A stretch of 64,000 nt of DNA, taken from NCBI GenBank assembly GCA_949358305.1, contig OX442320.1:5286259-5350258 (forward strand), in the 5' to 3' direction. The stretch comes from Strigamia acuminata (taxonomy: Eukaryota > Arthropoda > Chilopoda > Geophilomorpha > Linotaeniidae). Of the stretch, positions 1 through 33,720 are shown piece after piece. The notes beneath the pieces are model-generated. The model saw nothing but the letters and a program-made list of their open reading frames with translations. It was not told the DNA's origin and searched no databases. Position 1 is the stretch's first letter; the number at the start of each line of letters is the position of its first letter. The position numbers and the translations under genes are program-made.

Positions 1-1500
1 CCCACAAAACACAAGACAAAGCATTCAAAACTGCTAACTTATGTTCAGTTTTGGAGTACTTGCACATGAAATTACCAACTTTTGGAAATTTCAGTTGCAG
101 TGCTTTTACCGGCTTTCCGCTATAAAGTAAAACATGCCGATATAATTAAAAGCCACCTGAATGAATAATTATGTTGGAAATTGGGCCAGAAATTTGAGTT
201 TTCTAGTTACTCATTAAAATTTATGTAAATTTAAAAAAAATGTAGGCCAATTTCCTATATTAGGCCTTCTAAAAACGGTTTTTAAGCTTGTTTTGGTTCA
301 TTCCTCAATGTATTCCCAACCTTATCGTATTAAAAACTACATTAACAACACGCTGGTAGAATCGGTGTTTCGGCATGCCGCTTAATGCTAGGTTCCCACT
401 CGACTGAATTCTGTCAGCAGAAAATTTTCAGGGCAGAAGCTGGTTAATATATTACAATATTTTAAAAAAAAAGCTTGTTTCATTCTCTATCTTTCCATGC
501 ATTTTATACATTTTTAAATCCATTTAAAAGTACTTTAACTCAATGCCGAAAGAGCCTGAAAAAATTAGATCGGCATCCATCTTGTGTTGATTTGCTTCAG
601 TGACATGGCTTGCCAACCTGTTTTGCCTCTGTAATGATAACCCCCAAAGCACAAACCTAAAAATTTAACCCTCTGTGCCTCTTTTTAAGATTAACACTGA
701 AATTAACACTTTTCCAATAGTGTGTGGCGAGCTCAGCTGTTGGCAAGACTGGCCAATTAGCCCATATTTAAATTCCATGTTTTCTGAGGATCAATTTTAA
801 TTAATTTTTGTTGACAAAACCCAACAAACTGAAATAATTTTTACACCAATACCTAACAATGGCAAACAACACAACCCCACTCCTTCACAGACCCCATTTG
901 ACCTTAGGAAGGGACCTTCACCCATAGACACCCCAAGTGGACATTTTTGTTGACAATTTAATGATAATTCAATCCAGTTCCTGCAGTGAGATGATAATAG
1001 ATAAAAGAGGGGACAAACAATGTCTCATCAAGTCCAAAGATGACCTATGTGCAACAGGTGGCTTCCTCTTTATCTCTTTTTACATCACACCTTTGACTAA
1101 GATGAGTTTTCTTTTTATTTTATGTCTTTTCTTTCTTTTTTCTATCTTTTCATCTCCTTTATTATAAATGAGTAACAAGATTGGATACTTTTTTTTATTT
1201 TTTAAAGGTTTACTTTTTTTTTATTTTATTTTTTATTTTTACTTTTATTTTTTTTTCACTTTAGATTCCATTTTGTTTTTTTATTTTTTTGGTCCACTGG
1301 AGCCCATTTTGACCAAAGTAAAAAGGGATGTTTAAAAAAGAGCAAGTTGATTAATGCAAATTTTGTAATTAGAAATCTGATTTTATCTGCAATCAGTGGG
1401 AGTGTGTTAGTTGATTTCTAAACAGAGTTTATCTGCATTCTAAGTTAATTTTATTTTTTCTTTCCTGTGCTTTTTGAGATGTTTTGAATTACCACATTCC
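1..1500. other. AT-rich intergenic DNA, no gene seen
   Basis: No exon-like reading frame with splice sites was recognised on either strand. The stretch holds T-rich low-complexity sequence, strongest at 1170-1300, and one short dispersed repeat at 385-440. Confidence 0.6.
385..440 (+). repeat. Dispersed ~55-bp repeat, copy 1
   Basis: Nearly identical to 27529-27584. Both contain ATGCTAGGTTCCCA followed by CGACTGAATTCTGTCAGCAG and AAAATTTTCAGGGCAGAA. They differ at about one base in this core. It is probably the end of a dispersed mobile element whose body cannot be delimited here. Confidence 0.6.
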
Positions 1501-1508
1501 TTCAAATA

Positions 1509-2030
1509 AGAGCCGCGGCTCCTATTCAAAACTGCCGCCGTCAACCGCAACTACAATTTCCGTTTTCATGAAAAGAAATATTTTTCCGTATTTAATGTAA
1601 CAACCCAGGTAAAAAAAATCTGCAGAATTCTGCAGAAAATCTTTTTTCTCTGCAGAATTCTGCAGAAAATCTTTTTTCTCTGCAGAATTCTGCAGAAAAT
1701 CTTTTTTCTCTGCAGAATTCTGCAGAAAAATTGCCAGCCGAAAATATTCTGCAGAAAAGGTTAACATTTTTCTGCAGCATTCTGCAGAATTTTGTAATTT
1801 TTTTCTGCAAACAATTTTTCTGCAGAGCATGCAGAATTCTGCAGAGCATGCAGAATTCTGCAGAACCTTTTTCTCCTGGGAAACGTAGCGTACGTTCAAC
1901 GTTCTTAACTAAAATCCCCTGACCACGTGGTGTCCGTCTGAACACTCGGTTATGCGGTAAAACGGTATTCTTGCTCCGTCAGCCACGGCTCTTATTCGTG
2001 GGCAGCTCCAATTCAAAGGGGGCTCTTAAT
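1509..2030. mobile_element. Diverged MITE of the GCCGCGGCTCTTATTC family with internal palindromic repeat
   Basis: The left end carries GAGCCGCGGCTCCTATTC followed by AAAACTGCC. The right end carries CACGGCTCTTATTCG near 1983-1997, with CGGTAAAACGGTATTC inside it. The same modules occur in better-preserved copies at 16860-17116 and 23562-23824. This copy is interrupted by a 30-bp tandem repeat. The ends are approximate. Confidence 0.5.
1619..1728. repeat. 30-bp minisatellite built on a perfect 18-bp palindrome
   Basis: About four tandem 30-bp units, each made of the perfect palindrome TCTGCAGAATTCTGCAGA plus a T-rich spacer. Further isolated TCTGCAG motifs continue to about 1862. Long frames through it on both strands are repeat artefacts. 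Confidence 0.85.
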
Positions 2031-2759
2031 TGAAGAAATACAATATTTATACTTGAGAAGAATTGGAAACTATTGTTGATTCAAGCTTCAAAAAAATAAA
2101 TAAAACACAAAAATTGTAATTATTCAAGCGGAAAACAGATATAATCATTCTGTTTTATGCTTAAAATCAGCTAAAATTCAAATAATCATTCTCTTTTATG
2201 CTTTAAACAGCTAAAACACAAATATTGATTGTGTTTTACAACTCAAAACACTCAAAACTCAACACTAGCTGAAATAATTAATTTTTTTTTTTAAACCTGT
2301 TTCACATATATATTTTTTGTGCTGCAATTTCCAGCAACTTAAACTTTTAAAATGAAAAAAGTTTGAAAAGCATTTTGGTCATTATCAGGTAGGCAAATGT
2401 TTGTCATTACCAACAAGGTCCTTTTTTTATCTCCTTTTTGTTGCATGGTTGTAAAAATGGGGTCCTTGGAAAGGAGGACATTGGTGATAAAGCCCCCTTG
2501 ACAAAAGAAATGGACCCCAGTGACCTGAACACATCTGGATTAGCAATATGAAGGGGTTTAAACGAATAAAACTTACAATTTCCCTTTTATTGTATGTGCA
2601 GCAGTTGCAGGTGAAAACTGCCCATTTAATATTTCATTCCAAGCTGAGGCAAAAACTTGAAGTTAAAAAGCAAAGTGTTGTTTATGGCCAAGATGGCTCT
2701 TGTTACAACTGTAAATTTTTTAACAAATTCAAAGGATTTCACTAGTTTGGGGTTTTTCA
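2031..2759. other. Intergenic, nothing recognised
   Basis: AT-rich sequence with no splice-bounded coding exon and no clear repeat array was seen. Confidence 0.5.
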
Positions 2760-4240
2760 ACCACTAAATCATTTTTTCTACAGTAAAAAATTGTTTAAAT
2801 TTTTTTGCATTTTTCTGCAATTATAGGCATTTTATTGTATTTATTGGAATTTCTCAGCCTTTTTGCATTCTTTCTACATTTGTGTGCATTTTTTGCATTT
2901 TCCTGAATTTTTTTAAATTTTCTTGCATTTTTTACATTTTCCTGCATTTTTTGCATTTTCCTGCATTTTTATGCAATTTTCTGCATTCTTTGGAGTTTTT
3001 CTGCACTTTTCTGGAATTTTTTCTGCATTTTTTGCCTCCATATTTGCACTTATTTGCATTTCTTGCATTTTATTACATTTTTTGGATTTATTTCTGCATT
3101 GTTTTGAATTTTTCTGCATTGTTTTGAATTTTTCTGTATTGTTTTGAATTTTTCTGCATGTTTGGAATTTTTCTGCATTGTTTTGCATTATTTTTGCATT
3201 TATGCATTTTATTAGTATTTTTTTTGCAATTTTCTTGTTAATTTTATGGAAAAATATGACCAAGAAAAAATGCATTTAATGGGCACTCAATCAATTTTTG
3301 GCTTTAACATTTCATCAGGACATGAATTTATGCATTTAGTGGATCAATTGATGAGGATTATGCATGTTTGCATGATGAACTGGGCATAAAAAATGCATTT
3401 ATGAGCCACTAAAACATTTTAAAATCATAAATATATTAAGAAAAAAAAATTATTTTTTACAAATTCAATTTTCTGCATGTTTTATGATAAAACAACAGCA
3501 GAAAATCGTTTAGAAACCACTAAATCACTTTTATAATTGATTCAATGCATTTCATTTACATTTTCTTAACGGTGAAAATACGACCACAAAAAATCAATCA
3601 TTGCATAAAAAAATAATTCCATGCATTTTATTTAATTTAATGCATTTTTTATGGCGGAATATAACCAAAAAATCAATTTAGTGCATAAAAAAATTCCTTT
3701 TATCTATTTCATGCATAAAAAAATTCCTTTTATCTATTTTATGCATAAAAAAATTATTTTATGCCTATAATACATCAAACAAATTATTTCATGCATTTTA
3801 TTTCATTTTATGCATTTTTTTATGATGAAATATAAACAAAAAATCAATTTATTGCATCTAAAAAAATATTTCATGCATACCATGCATTTTATTTCATTTT
3901 ATGCTTTTTTTATGATAAAATATGACCAAAAAATCAATTCATTGCATCAAAAAATTATTTCATGCATTTACTGACTAAAATTCGAGATTGTGCACAATTT
4001 GATAAAATTAATGCAGAAAAAATGCATCCAGCATTCCAAAATCACATTTAATGCATTTTATTTAATATTAATGTCAAATAATAAACAAAAAACCAATTTT
4101 TTTCCATTAAACAAAATTATTTTACGTAAATGTGACACCGTGCATGATTTAATGATGAAAAATGCAGAAAAAATGCGTTCAGCGGCCACTAAATCACACT
4201 TTTGTGCATTAGATTGAGATTGAGCCAATTTCTGATAAAA
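2760..4240. repeat. Degenerate TGCATTTT-type low-complexity tract
   Basis: Hundreds of bases are dominated by variants of TTTTTGCATTTT, TTTCTGCATTTT and ATGCATTTTATTTCA. The order is irregular, as in an old and decayed minisatellite. Frames inside it are low-complexity artefacts. Confidence 0.7.
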
Positions 4241-5980
4241 TTAATTACAATTAAGAAAAACTGAAGTGAAAAAGAGATAAGATATTCAATTTATCTTGCC
4301 TTTCTTCGAGAAATTATTTGCTAATTATTCCTTCGACCAAACGTTTCCCTTTAGCCTCGACTGTCTACAATACTCTTAACACACGAGTCCTAATCTAATT
4401 GCATTTCGCAAAAGAGGACAAAAATTAATTAATCAATTCATCATCTCAAATTAATGAAACGTAAAGTTCTTCGTGGCAACAACAATTGTGTAACACTAGA
4501 TTAAATCGCAATTCCTCATTGTTTTTTCATGTTTTTCGAGGTTTTTTTCATCGATTTTTTTATTTTTGTCAATTTTTTTCAATTTTTTTGATTTTTGTTT
4601 AGTTTTTCGAACGGTAGGATAAAATTGACAAGCATAATCGAATTGATAATAATTCTGAGATCGATCATTATGAAAAAGAAAGTAATAAAAAAAATCGATA
4701 ATATTTAACGATTTTTGACGATTTTTCAGTTTTTATGACGATTTTTCACTTTTTTTTCGATTTTTGTTGATTTTTTCACTTTTTTTCATTTATTTTCAAT
4801 TTTTGGATTGAAATTCGAGATCAATCACCATCAAAAACAAAGTAATAAACTGAAAAAACGATAATTTTTAACGTTTTTTTTGCGATTTTATCTTTTTCTT
4901 CGATTTTTTCGATTTTCTTTCGATTTTTTTACATTTTTCCAATTTTTTTTCGTTTTTTTCAATTTTTTGACGAAAAATATCGCAATTAACAACCGTAATC
5001 CAATTAAAAATAATTCCGAGATTAATCACCATCAAAACAATACCAAAACTAAAAAAAAAACAAATTTATCGATTTTTTCCCGATTTTTTTCCCAAAATTT
5101 GTACAACTTTTCCGATTTTTCAACTTTTTTTCAACTTCTTTCAATTCCTCCACACAAAATATAAATTCAACAACCGCAATCCAATTAAAAACAATCCCGA
5201 GATCAATCACCATCAAAAACAATAACAAAACACCAAAAAAAAACCAAATTCTAACGACTTTCCAACCAAACTCAAGTGCCATGCAGCCAAGCTGTCTTTC
5301 AGGGTGCAAATGACAGCAAATTCATCCCATTTGCACATTTCCCCACTTAAATCCCCCATAAATTAATTTACAAACAAATTAACAAAAAAAAAAACATATT
5401 AATCCCACAAAACAAAAATAAAAATTTTTTTTCTTTTAAAAAAAAAATTAATCAAAAAAAAAATTCGAAACCATTAAAACAGAAACCTAATTGAAACCAA
5501 AACAACAATTGGCGATATTCCTCATTTTATGACGCAAAATCGATCTAAAGAGCCCAATACAGCAATTCCTGCGCCCGTTGCGTGCAAAATGAATAGCTGT
5601 GAGTAATTTCGACATGTTTGAATCATCTCCAAGGTAAAAAAAAAAATATTAATGTCTCATATTTCAACCAATACCAACAAAACGGCGCAAATTCTAACAC
5701 CTTTGCATGTCATCGACCCCTACCAACACCCCAAACTGGAAAAAAAATCAAACAAAAGCGTAAAACGCTTTTAAAACGGAAAAAACGACGTTTTTAACAC
5801 GATAAATACAAAAAATCATTTTCGCCCGTTAATGGCTGACATTTTACATTAAATTTCGAAAAAAATTAGAAAAAAGCAATTGGATTTGAAAATTTTAATT
5901 GATTTTAGTAAATTTAAGTTGATTTGATGTTTGTTTAATGTTTAGGTTGATTATTTGGGGGGTTAAATGCGAAAATGATT
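4241..5980. other. T/A-rich low-complexity intergenic DNA
   Basis: Three or four diverged modules of several hundred bases each repeat a theme of CGATTTTTT runs followed by CGAGATCAATCACCATCA (near 4816, 5020 and 5200). This suggests old tandem duplication of a longer unit. No gene was recognised. Confidence 0.45.
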
Positions 5981-5994
5981 GATTTTTGAGCGAT

Positions 5995-6310
5995 TTGTTT
6001 GTCGACGGCAACCGCGATTTTTCATGCCGCGCTTGCGCTCGCTCGGGCGGCATTGATTTTGTCACTTACCGTGCTCTGTTTGGTGCGGCGCGGGATGATC
6101 CGACGACGGGAGGTGACGGGTGGAATAAACAGATGTGTCCCGGGTATTGACGTGTTGGGTTCGGGTGGCTGCGAAACGTTGATTTCAAAGTATGCACACG
6201 CTGGCACAGGTGAGCAACAGAAGACTACACACTACCCTCGCTTCCTCGCTGCACCGGGGCCGCGAAAAAAACCGCTTTCGATAGCAACCAGTTGTCGCTA
6301 GTGTCCGGTG
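5995..6310. promoter_or_regulatory. GC/CpG-rich island
   Basis: A sharp rise in GC and CpG content (for example GCCGCGCTTGCGCTCGCTCG at about 6024) lies inside very AT-rich DNA. It could be a promoter or a GC-rich mobile element. No coding exon with family similarity was seen. The call rests on composition only. Confidence 0.3.
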
Positions 6311-7230
6311 GTCGTTGATCCGATGCTGGTTGTGTCGAGTTTGGTATGTGAATGGGAGATTTTATGACGTCGGAGCTTAAACGTTGGGTGTCTATATAGG
6401 TGGTGGTGATTTTGACGTCATGAATGGGGAATTTGTTGTGGTAAAAGGATAAATTCGATGCCCGGTTAAATTTTAGATGATTAAATTTGGGGTTTTAATG
6501 GCTTCGAAGCCATCTGTTGATATATTTTGAAACTTGATTGGGGTTTGGAATGTGAAAATTTACGTATTCGGTGATTATTTGTGATAGAGATCGGTTGCTG
6601 GTTCATCTGTAAACACAAATCGATAATGACTGTTTCATAATATTGATGTTTTTTGATGGTTTGGTTTGATTTACGCTCGTGGTTTGTTCCATCGATGCTT
6701 TGAGTGTGGCGCTCGCCATCATGTTGTAGAGTCTTGGATAGATGGCGCCATCTGGTGATCGAAATCTAAACCAATCATCAGTAACTTATTTGATTATTCC
6801 TCGGATTATTCATTAATTAAATAGAAACTTAAAAAAAAATTATGAACAAATTAATTTTTGGCAACTTTTATTCAAACAAAATCTACAATTTAAATCTGAA
6901 AAAAAAAAAATCAATTTTAACTTATAATAGGTGCAGGTTTTCAAAAATTCAAAATGGCCGCCATTATTATTATTATTTACCAAAATCGTAGAAAAACGTT
7001 CAATAAAGTCGATTTATTACTCCCATCATCGATTTAAACCGCAAAATTAACTGAAATTCATCCAACAAAACACAAATTTCGTATTTTCAATCGCCATAAC
7101 TCATTAAATCGATTAATAAACATTTGTTACAATTATTTGTGTTCGTACAATGTGCTAAGAAAATATTAAAATATAAACATTTCTTCGAATAAAAAAAATT
7201 ACAGGCAGTGTTAGCTATTGTAATATAGTT

Positions 7231-7275
7231 CAGTAATAATAATAATAATAATAATAATTAATAATAATAAACCTA

Positions 7276-7332
<57 letters not shown>

Positions 7333-7333
7333 C
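7231..7333. repeat. (TAA/AAT)n microsatellite
   Basis: About 100 bp of AAT/TAA trinucleotide repeat, with a short interruption near 7265-7278. Confidence 0.95.
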
Positions 7334-7809
7334 GGTGTTTTTTAATTTTTTTTAATTTTTTTTTTAAATTTTTTTGTATTTATATATAAATTTGAGGAAC
7401 TCACCAATGACTATTCACATCACTCAGTTGAAACTATTTACAGTCAAATCTTACACTCGCAGAACTTAACGAACACACAAACGTCGGCTTTTAAGAAATA
7501 TACATCAACCAGTTGTTGCTCAGACGCCATTTTGCTTCTTCGACAACCCGGAGCATTGTGGAAATTGTATGTACAGTAACATCGATTATTAATTACACTT
7601 TGCTTGTTTCTCGACAAATCCCACAACACAATGTACACTTTTCCGTGTCTTTCCTTTTAAGTACACTTTCTTAAACCTAATCATTTCCTTGGATTAAGCA
7701 TTTCGGTTTTAACACAAGATATGGCAAGTTTCATGACTAACAAAAAGGAAATTGATATTAATATTAGTGTTTAAACGTCTGCAATTATTGCTTGGTTTCA
7801 TTTCTTCTT

Positions 7810-29548
<21,739 letters not shown>

Positions 29549-29633
29549 CGGGAGACGCTATATGGTGTTGCAACACCGAGACGCTTGTTTCAAATCATAG
29601 TCTTGCGAAACAAATGCATTGCTACAGTTTATC
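29549..29633 (-). other. 5' UTR part of the CDK4/6 start exon
   Basis: A good acceptor (TTGTTTCAG on the minus strand, just above 29633) precedes the ATG exon. This implies that the 5' UTR is spliced and that an upstream non-coding exon exists. Candidate partners are donors near 31618 (CGTTTT|GTGAGT) or 33541 (CACAG|GTGAGTC), both in CpG-rich DNA. Confidence 0.45.
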
Positions 29634-30834
29634 CTGAAACAACAAAACACAATGAATAAAATTAAATCGAAAATCAAAGACAATAGGCCTAAGATATGCA
29701 TTAAGAAAATCACACACAACCAAAACCTCTGAACAAATTAGTGCTCCAAGCAAGCGTTCAACCACTCGTACAGCCCCGCAATAATAGAATAAAACCTTGG
29801 TTCTATTCTCTTGGGTTTTCGAAACCCGACGTGACGATTATCAAGAATGGACGGGGTCATTTGTATTGCGACGCTAGATGCGACAATCTTGGACCGTTGC
29901 AAGACCAAACTACTGCGAAAGCATTTGCCAAGAATGTTTTCATTAATCAAAAACGAAAGTTAGAGATTTACCACCCAAGTTCTAACGATTTTGCTACGAA
30001 ACCTTGCTATTTTTCCGCAACGGTGCGACATTTTATGCGAATTTCCACGTTTAATCGCCAAACATTACAAAATACCTAAAAAAAAAATTTAACCCAACCT
30101 AATCATCCTTTATTTACAACAGTATCAGCATTTGTCACATTAAAAAAAAAATCCATGGTGTAAAAACCTCACAGCTGATTGCTGTCTGGCAGTAATGTCT
30201 GCATGCAATCAATGCTATAGGAGGTGGTCTAACAAGATCATTTGACTCCATGCATGACTCATAAATTAAACTAAAGAGAGACTGCAGGAATTTGATGGTG
30301 ATATACTGTACACAAACTTAGTGTAGTGTAACACATTCATATCTCACTTATTGAGTAAACAGTGTCGTCTACACCAGTAGCATGCAATGAAAACATTAAG
30401 CACACCTGGACCTCTTTTTGCCCTTTTATCTCCACCATAAAAAACTAGTCTTGTTTTTTTTCTGAAATTTAAGACACCACAAAAGCAGACACCTTAAGAT
30501 CAAACTTGGTACCAGCAAGCGATTGGTCCCAACTAAATAACTAAGTATACATTATATAAAAACATATCATTACTTTTATTAAAGCCTGGAGGAATTTAAG
30601 AAACTGGATCTTCTCATCCATTACCATAATTAACCACTTTTAGAAGCATTTCTCAGCGATATAAATACAATTTCTTTTAAATTATGCCACTTTTGGGCCA
30701 TTTCAGTAGATAAAAAAAAATGGGTGTTAAATCTCAAATATTTGCATAGAAAATTGAGATATTCCGATTAATGATTCCGGGAAAAATCGGGAATTCGTGT
30801 TTTGACGCACCGAAACGAGGATAGGTCGTACGGG
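29634..30834. other. Upstream of CDK4/6; no gene recognised
   Basis: It lies between the CDK4/6 start exon and an unidentified exon pair. A plus-strand open frame at 29741-30079 has no recognised similarity or splice sites. It may contain the CDK4/6 promoter if the 5' UTR is short. Confidence 0.4.
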
Positions 30835-31260
30835 TTATTTTTTTAAATAATTTGTCCATCGTCCGCTGGAAAATCGCCGGAGCGGTAATTCCGTAAAATA
30901 ATCTATTAACGCGGAAGAGCCCGTTTCTGGCGTTCTTCGTAAAATGTCGAAAACCGGACGTTTAAATTCAAGTGTAGGCAAGAGGTCCTCAATTCCATTT
31001 ACAATAGCAAATTCTCCGCAGTCTGATTCACTTGTTGAAGCCCATGACACCAATATGGGCTCAAGGGGGTTAAACATGTCCTTCACTTGTGGCAAAATGG
31101 AATTTGGATTAGAATTTCTAATCAAAAAATTGATTTTTTTCCCAACATATGTCTCCACACATCCCAAAACTCATCATTACCATAAGTTATGATAAATAAC
31201 TAATGAATATTTAAATTACACTCAGAATTATGTCATCTGCATCCAATTTGAGGCCAATAC
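30835..31260 (-). CDS. Unidentified protein, C-terminal two exons
   Basis: Exons 31260-31222 and 31169-30835 join in frame across a 52-bp GT-AG intron. The upstream acceptor is TTTCAG and the frame stops at 30835. The visible 124 residues begin IGLKLDADDIILILGC. They continue with a mixed hydrophobic/acidic sequence that includes LVSWASTSESDCGEFAIVNG and FKRPVFDILRRTPETG. Composition is protein-like, without repeats or transmembrane runs. I do not recognise the family. Upstream exons would lie toward 31.6-33.7 kb but were not found. Alternatively it is a pseudogene, or a chance frame in the CDK4/6 upstream region. Confidence 0.35.
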
Positions 31261-31619
31261 CTGAAATCCAAAATTAATTAATTAATTTATACCAAAAAAA
31301 AAAATCTAAAATCAACAACAAAAAATTATTATAAATCAAAAAAATAAAATTCGAAAATCGAAAATCAATTTAAAATAAAATTCAATCTATCAGCAATGAT
31401 CTTTGACCCCTGTCAATCATCCCACCTCAAAACGAAACGACAAAACCGTGTCAAAACGAGGCCACATTCGCAGCCACAACCGAAACCAAAGTCGGGCATG
31501 ACGAAAACCAGACTCGAATTTGACCCCTAAAAAAGCGCCCCACCTCGAAATTTTTTTTTCACAAACCAACATCCAACCCACTAGTTTAGAACTAAATAAA
31601 AACTCACTCACAAAACGTG

Positions 31620-31960
31620 CCCGTTACCGCGAAATTAACTTAAACGCACCACCGTGTTTCAACGCGAACTCGCACAAACTCAACACACTTGTGCGCAGCC
31701 GGCCGCACCGCGCGCATTATCCCTTCATTTCGGGCCATTCAACCGCCCCACACGCCCCGAAAATCACCACAAAAGACACGCAGGGTCCCCATACATCGTG
31801 TAAAATAGTTTTTTCCCCATTTCTATAGGTTTAACCGTCTTTTTTCGACGTTTTTGTTCGCTCGTGCAGCGGCGCGCTTCGACGTCAGATCGCGTCGTCG
31901 GCTACAAGGGGTTGAGTTTGTCACGTGACATGGGGCAATGGCGAGCGATGTAACACAATC
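31620..31960. promoter_or_regulatory. CpG-rich promoter-like island
   Basis: High CpG content (for example GCAGCGGCGCGCTTCGACGT) with TTGTCACGTGACATG, an E-box palindrome. On the minus strand it leads into a donor CGTTTT|GTGAGTGAG near 31618. This fits a first non-coding exon of the unidentified gene or of CDK4/6. Confidence 0.4.
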
Positions 31961-33299
31961 ATGTGTCCGAATGCTCCAGCTATGAATCATGGTGATATAG
32001 AGGAGGAAATGAAGGCGCCTTTGGGACTCACGTTGAAAAAGTCTCGGATTTGAGAGACTCCATTAAGACGGGGTGGAAAAAACGACGAGTGTGAGTGTTG
32101 AAAGGTATGCGCGATAATTTATTACGTCACTTGTGGGTGATCACGTGCCGGGGGAGGAAAATGGCGTGAATAAAAATGGCGATTTGTGTGCGCATTAAAA
32201 AAAATGGTTTTTTCGCGTTTTTTCGTCTTTTTCGGCCGAAAAAATGCGAGAAAACGTCGAGAAAATGTGAAATTGAGGTCGAGATAAGTTAATGCGCAGT
32301 TGGTGGGGTGCGGGGTCCCTTTAAAATGCAAAACGGAGGCGGAATTGCACGTGCATTAAAAGGCAGGAAGAGGGAAAGATGGAACCCCCTCGACATTGCA
32401 AGTGGGACGTGCTTTTATCCCTCACGACCCCAGAATCCCCCTCGAAGGCCTCAATTCCTGGGTGCGAGTGCTGGGAGAGCAGAGCGCCATAGAAATGTCA
32501 TAATGTTCGATATTTGTGAATAAAAAAAAATGGCCGCCAGAGTTTGTTTGGGTTTGGCGATTGTTGTTGAGCAACAGGTGGTTTTGTGTGCTGGGTGAAA
32601 ATGCGGGCAAACAATGACTGCATTCCGTTTGGTTGGTTGGAATTTAAAGGGCATTTCAGGAGGTGTTTAAATGGTGGGATGGGGGTGTTTTGGTGGGTTT
32701 TTTGGGAGGAAAATGGTTGGAAATGTGTGGAAATGGAGGATTTGGGTGTTTTTGATGGGTTTCGGTTGTTTAGAATGATTAAAATGATGAGTTTTTGGTA
32801 GTTTTGGTGGATTTTGGTGGTTTAAAATGATTTTAATGAAAGATTTTGGACGTTTTGGATAGTTTTTGATGGTTTAAAATTATTAAAATGATCAATTTTA
32901 TGTTGATTTTTGTGTTTTTTCTACGGAATTATCATTTTTTTTGGTCTAAAAATGACTAAAATGTGTCTAGAAATCGACCCCCTAACCAAAAACAACACAA
33001 AAATCAAGAAAAACAACAAAAATCAAGAAAAACAACCCAAAAATCAGGAAAATCAAGACAAAAATCAAGAAAAACGACACAAAAACCAAGAAAAATCACA
33101 AAAATCAAGAAAAAACAGCACAAAAACTAAAAAAACACATTTTTCACTACAAATTATTCCATTTCCAAAAACCCTTTGTTACAAAAACACCCAAAAAACA
33201 CAACAACAAACAAAACGCAAAAAATCAGCCACAACAATGTTGTGGCTTCCGTTTCCCCTCCTCTTTGTTCATTTGCCCATTTTCCAAACCCAGAAACAT

Positions 33300-33720
33300 T
33301 CGCTCCGAAAACGAGGGCGAAAAAGCAGTAAAAATTAAGACTGCTCGTAGACACACGAGCATAAAGAGAATCGGCGAGAAAAGCAGCGCGAGCGGTCGAA
33401 AAAGCCGAGACAAAACGAACCGATTCGGTCGCACTCGATCGCCGGTCGCCGAGAAATTCCTGCGAGTGGATTTAATGGGTCTGGCGGCCTTTTTCTGTCA
33501 CGGAATTGCACGGGAAGTGAATAAAGAGAGCGAGACTCACCTGTGTGAAGGGCGAGACGTGTCTGATTGGGAATCCGTTTTGGCCCGGTCGAGCGTCAGC
33601 TGTGACTCGAGATCGGTCGTATCCAATGCAAATAATGAATGAAATTCTTTTCGCTTGACATACAGGGGAAGCGGTGGCGACACCGTGCGGCGGAACACGG
33701 CGTCACTCCTACGCTACTCG
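33300..33720. promoter_or_regulatory. CpG-rich promoter-like island with a minus-strand donor
   Basis: CpG-dense sequence (for example CGGTCGAAAAAGCCGAGAC) with a consensus minus-strand donor CACAG|GTGAGTC at 33541/33540. No coding start in frame with a known exon was found. It probably marks a transcription start for a minus-strand gene. Confidence 0.35.

Noticed and set aside
5999-6301. 100-codon frame in the CpG island
   Set aside because: Starts at a non-ATG codon and has a shadow frame on the other strand; composition-driven.
29741-30079. 112-codon plus-strand frame upstream of CDK4/6
   Set aside because: No start context, domain or splice partner recognised.
32910-33338. 142-codon Lys/Asn/Gln-rich frame
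   Set aside because: Low-complexity AAAATCAAG repeats; no family similarity.
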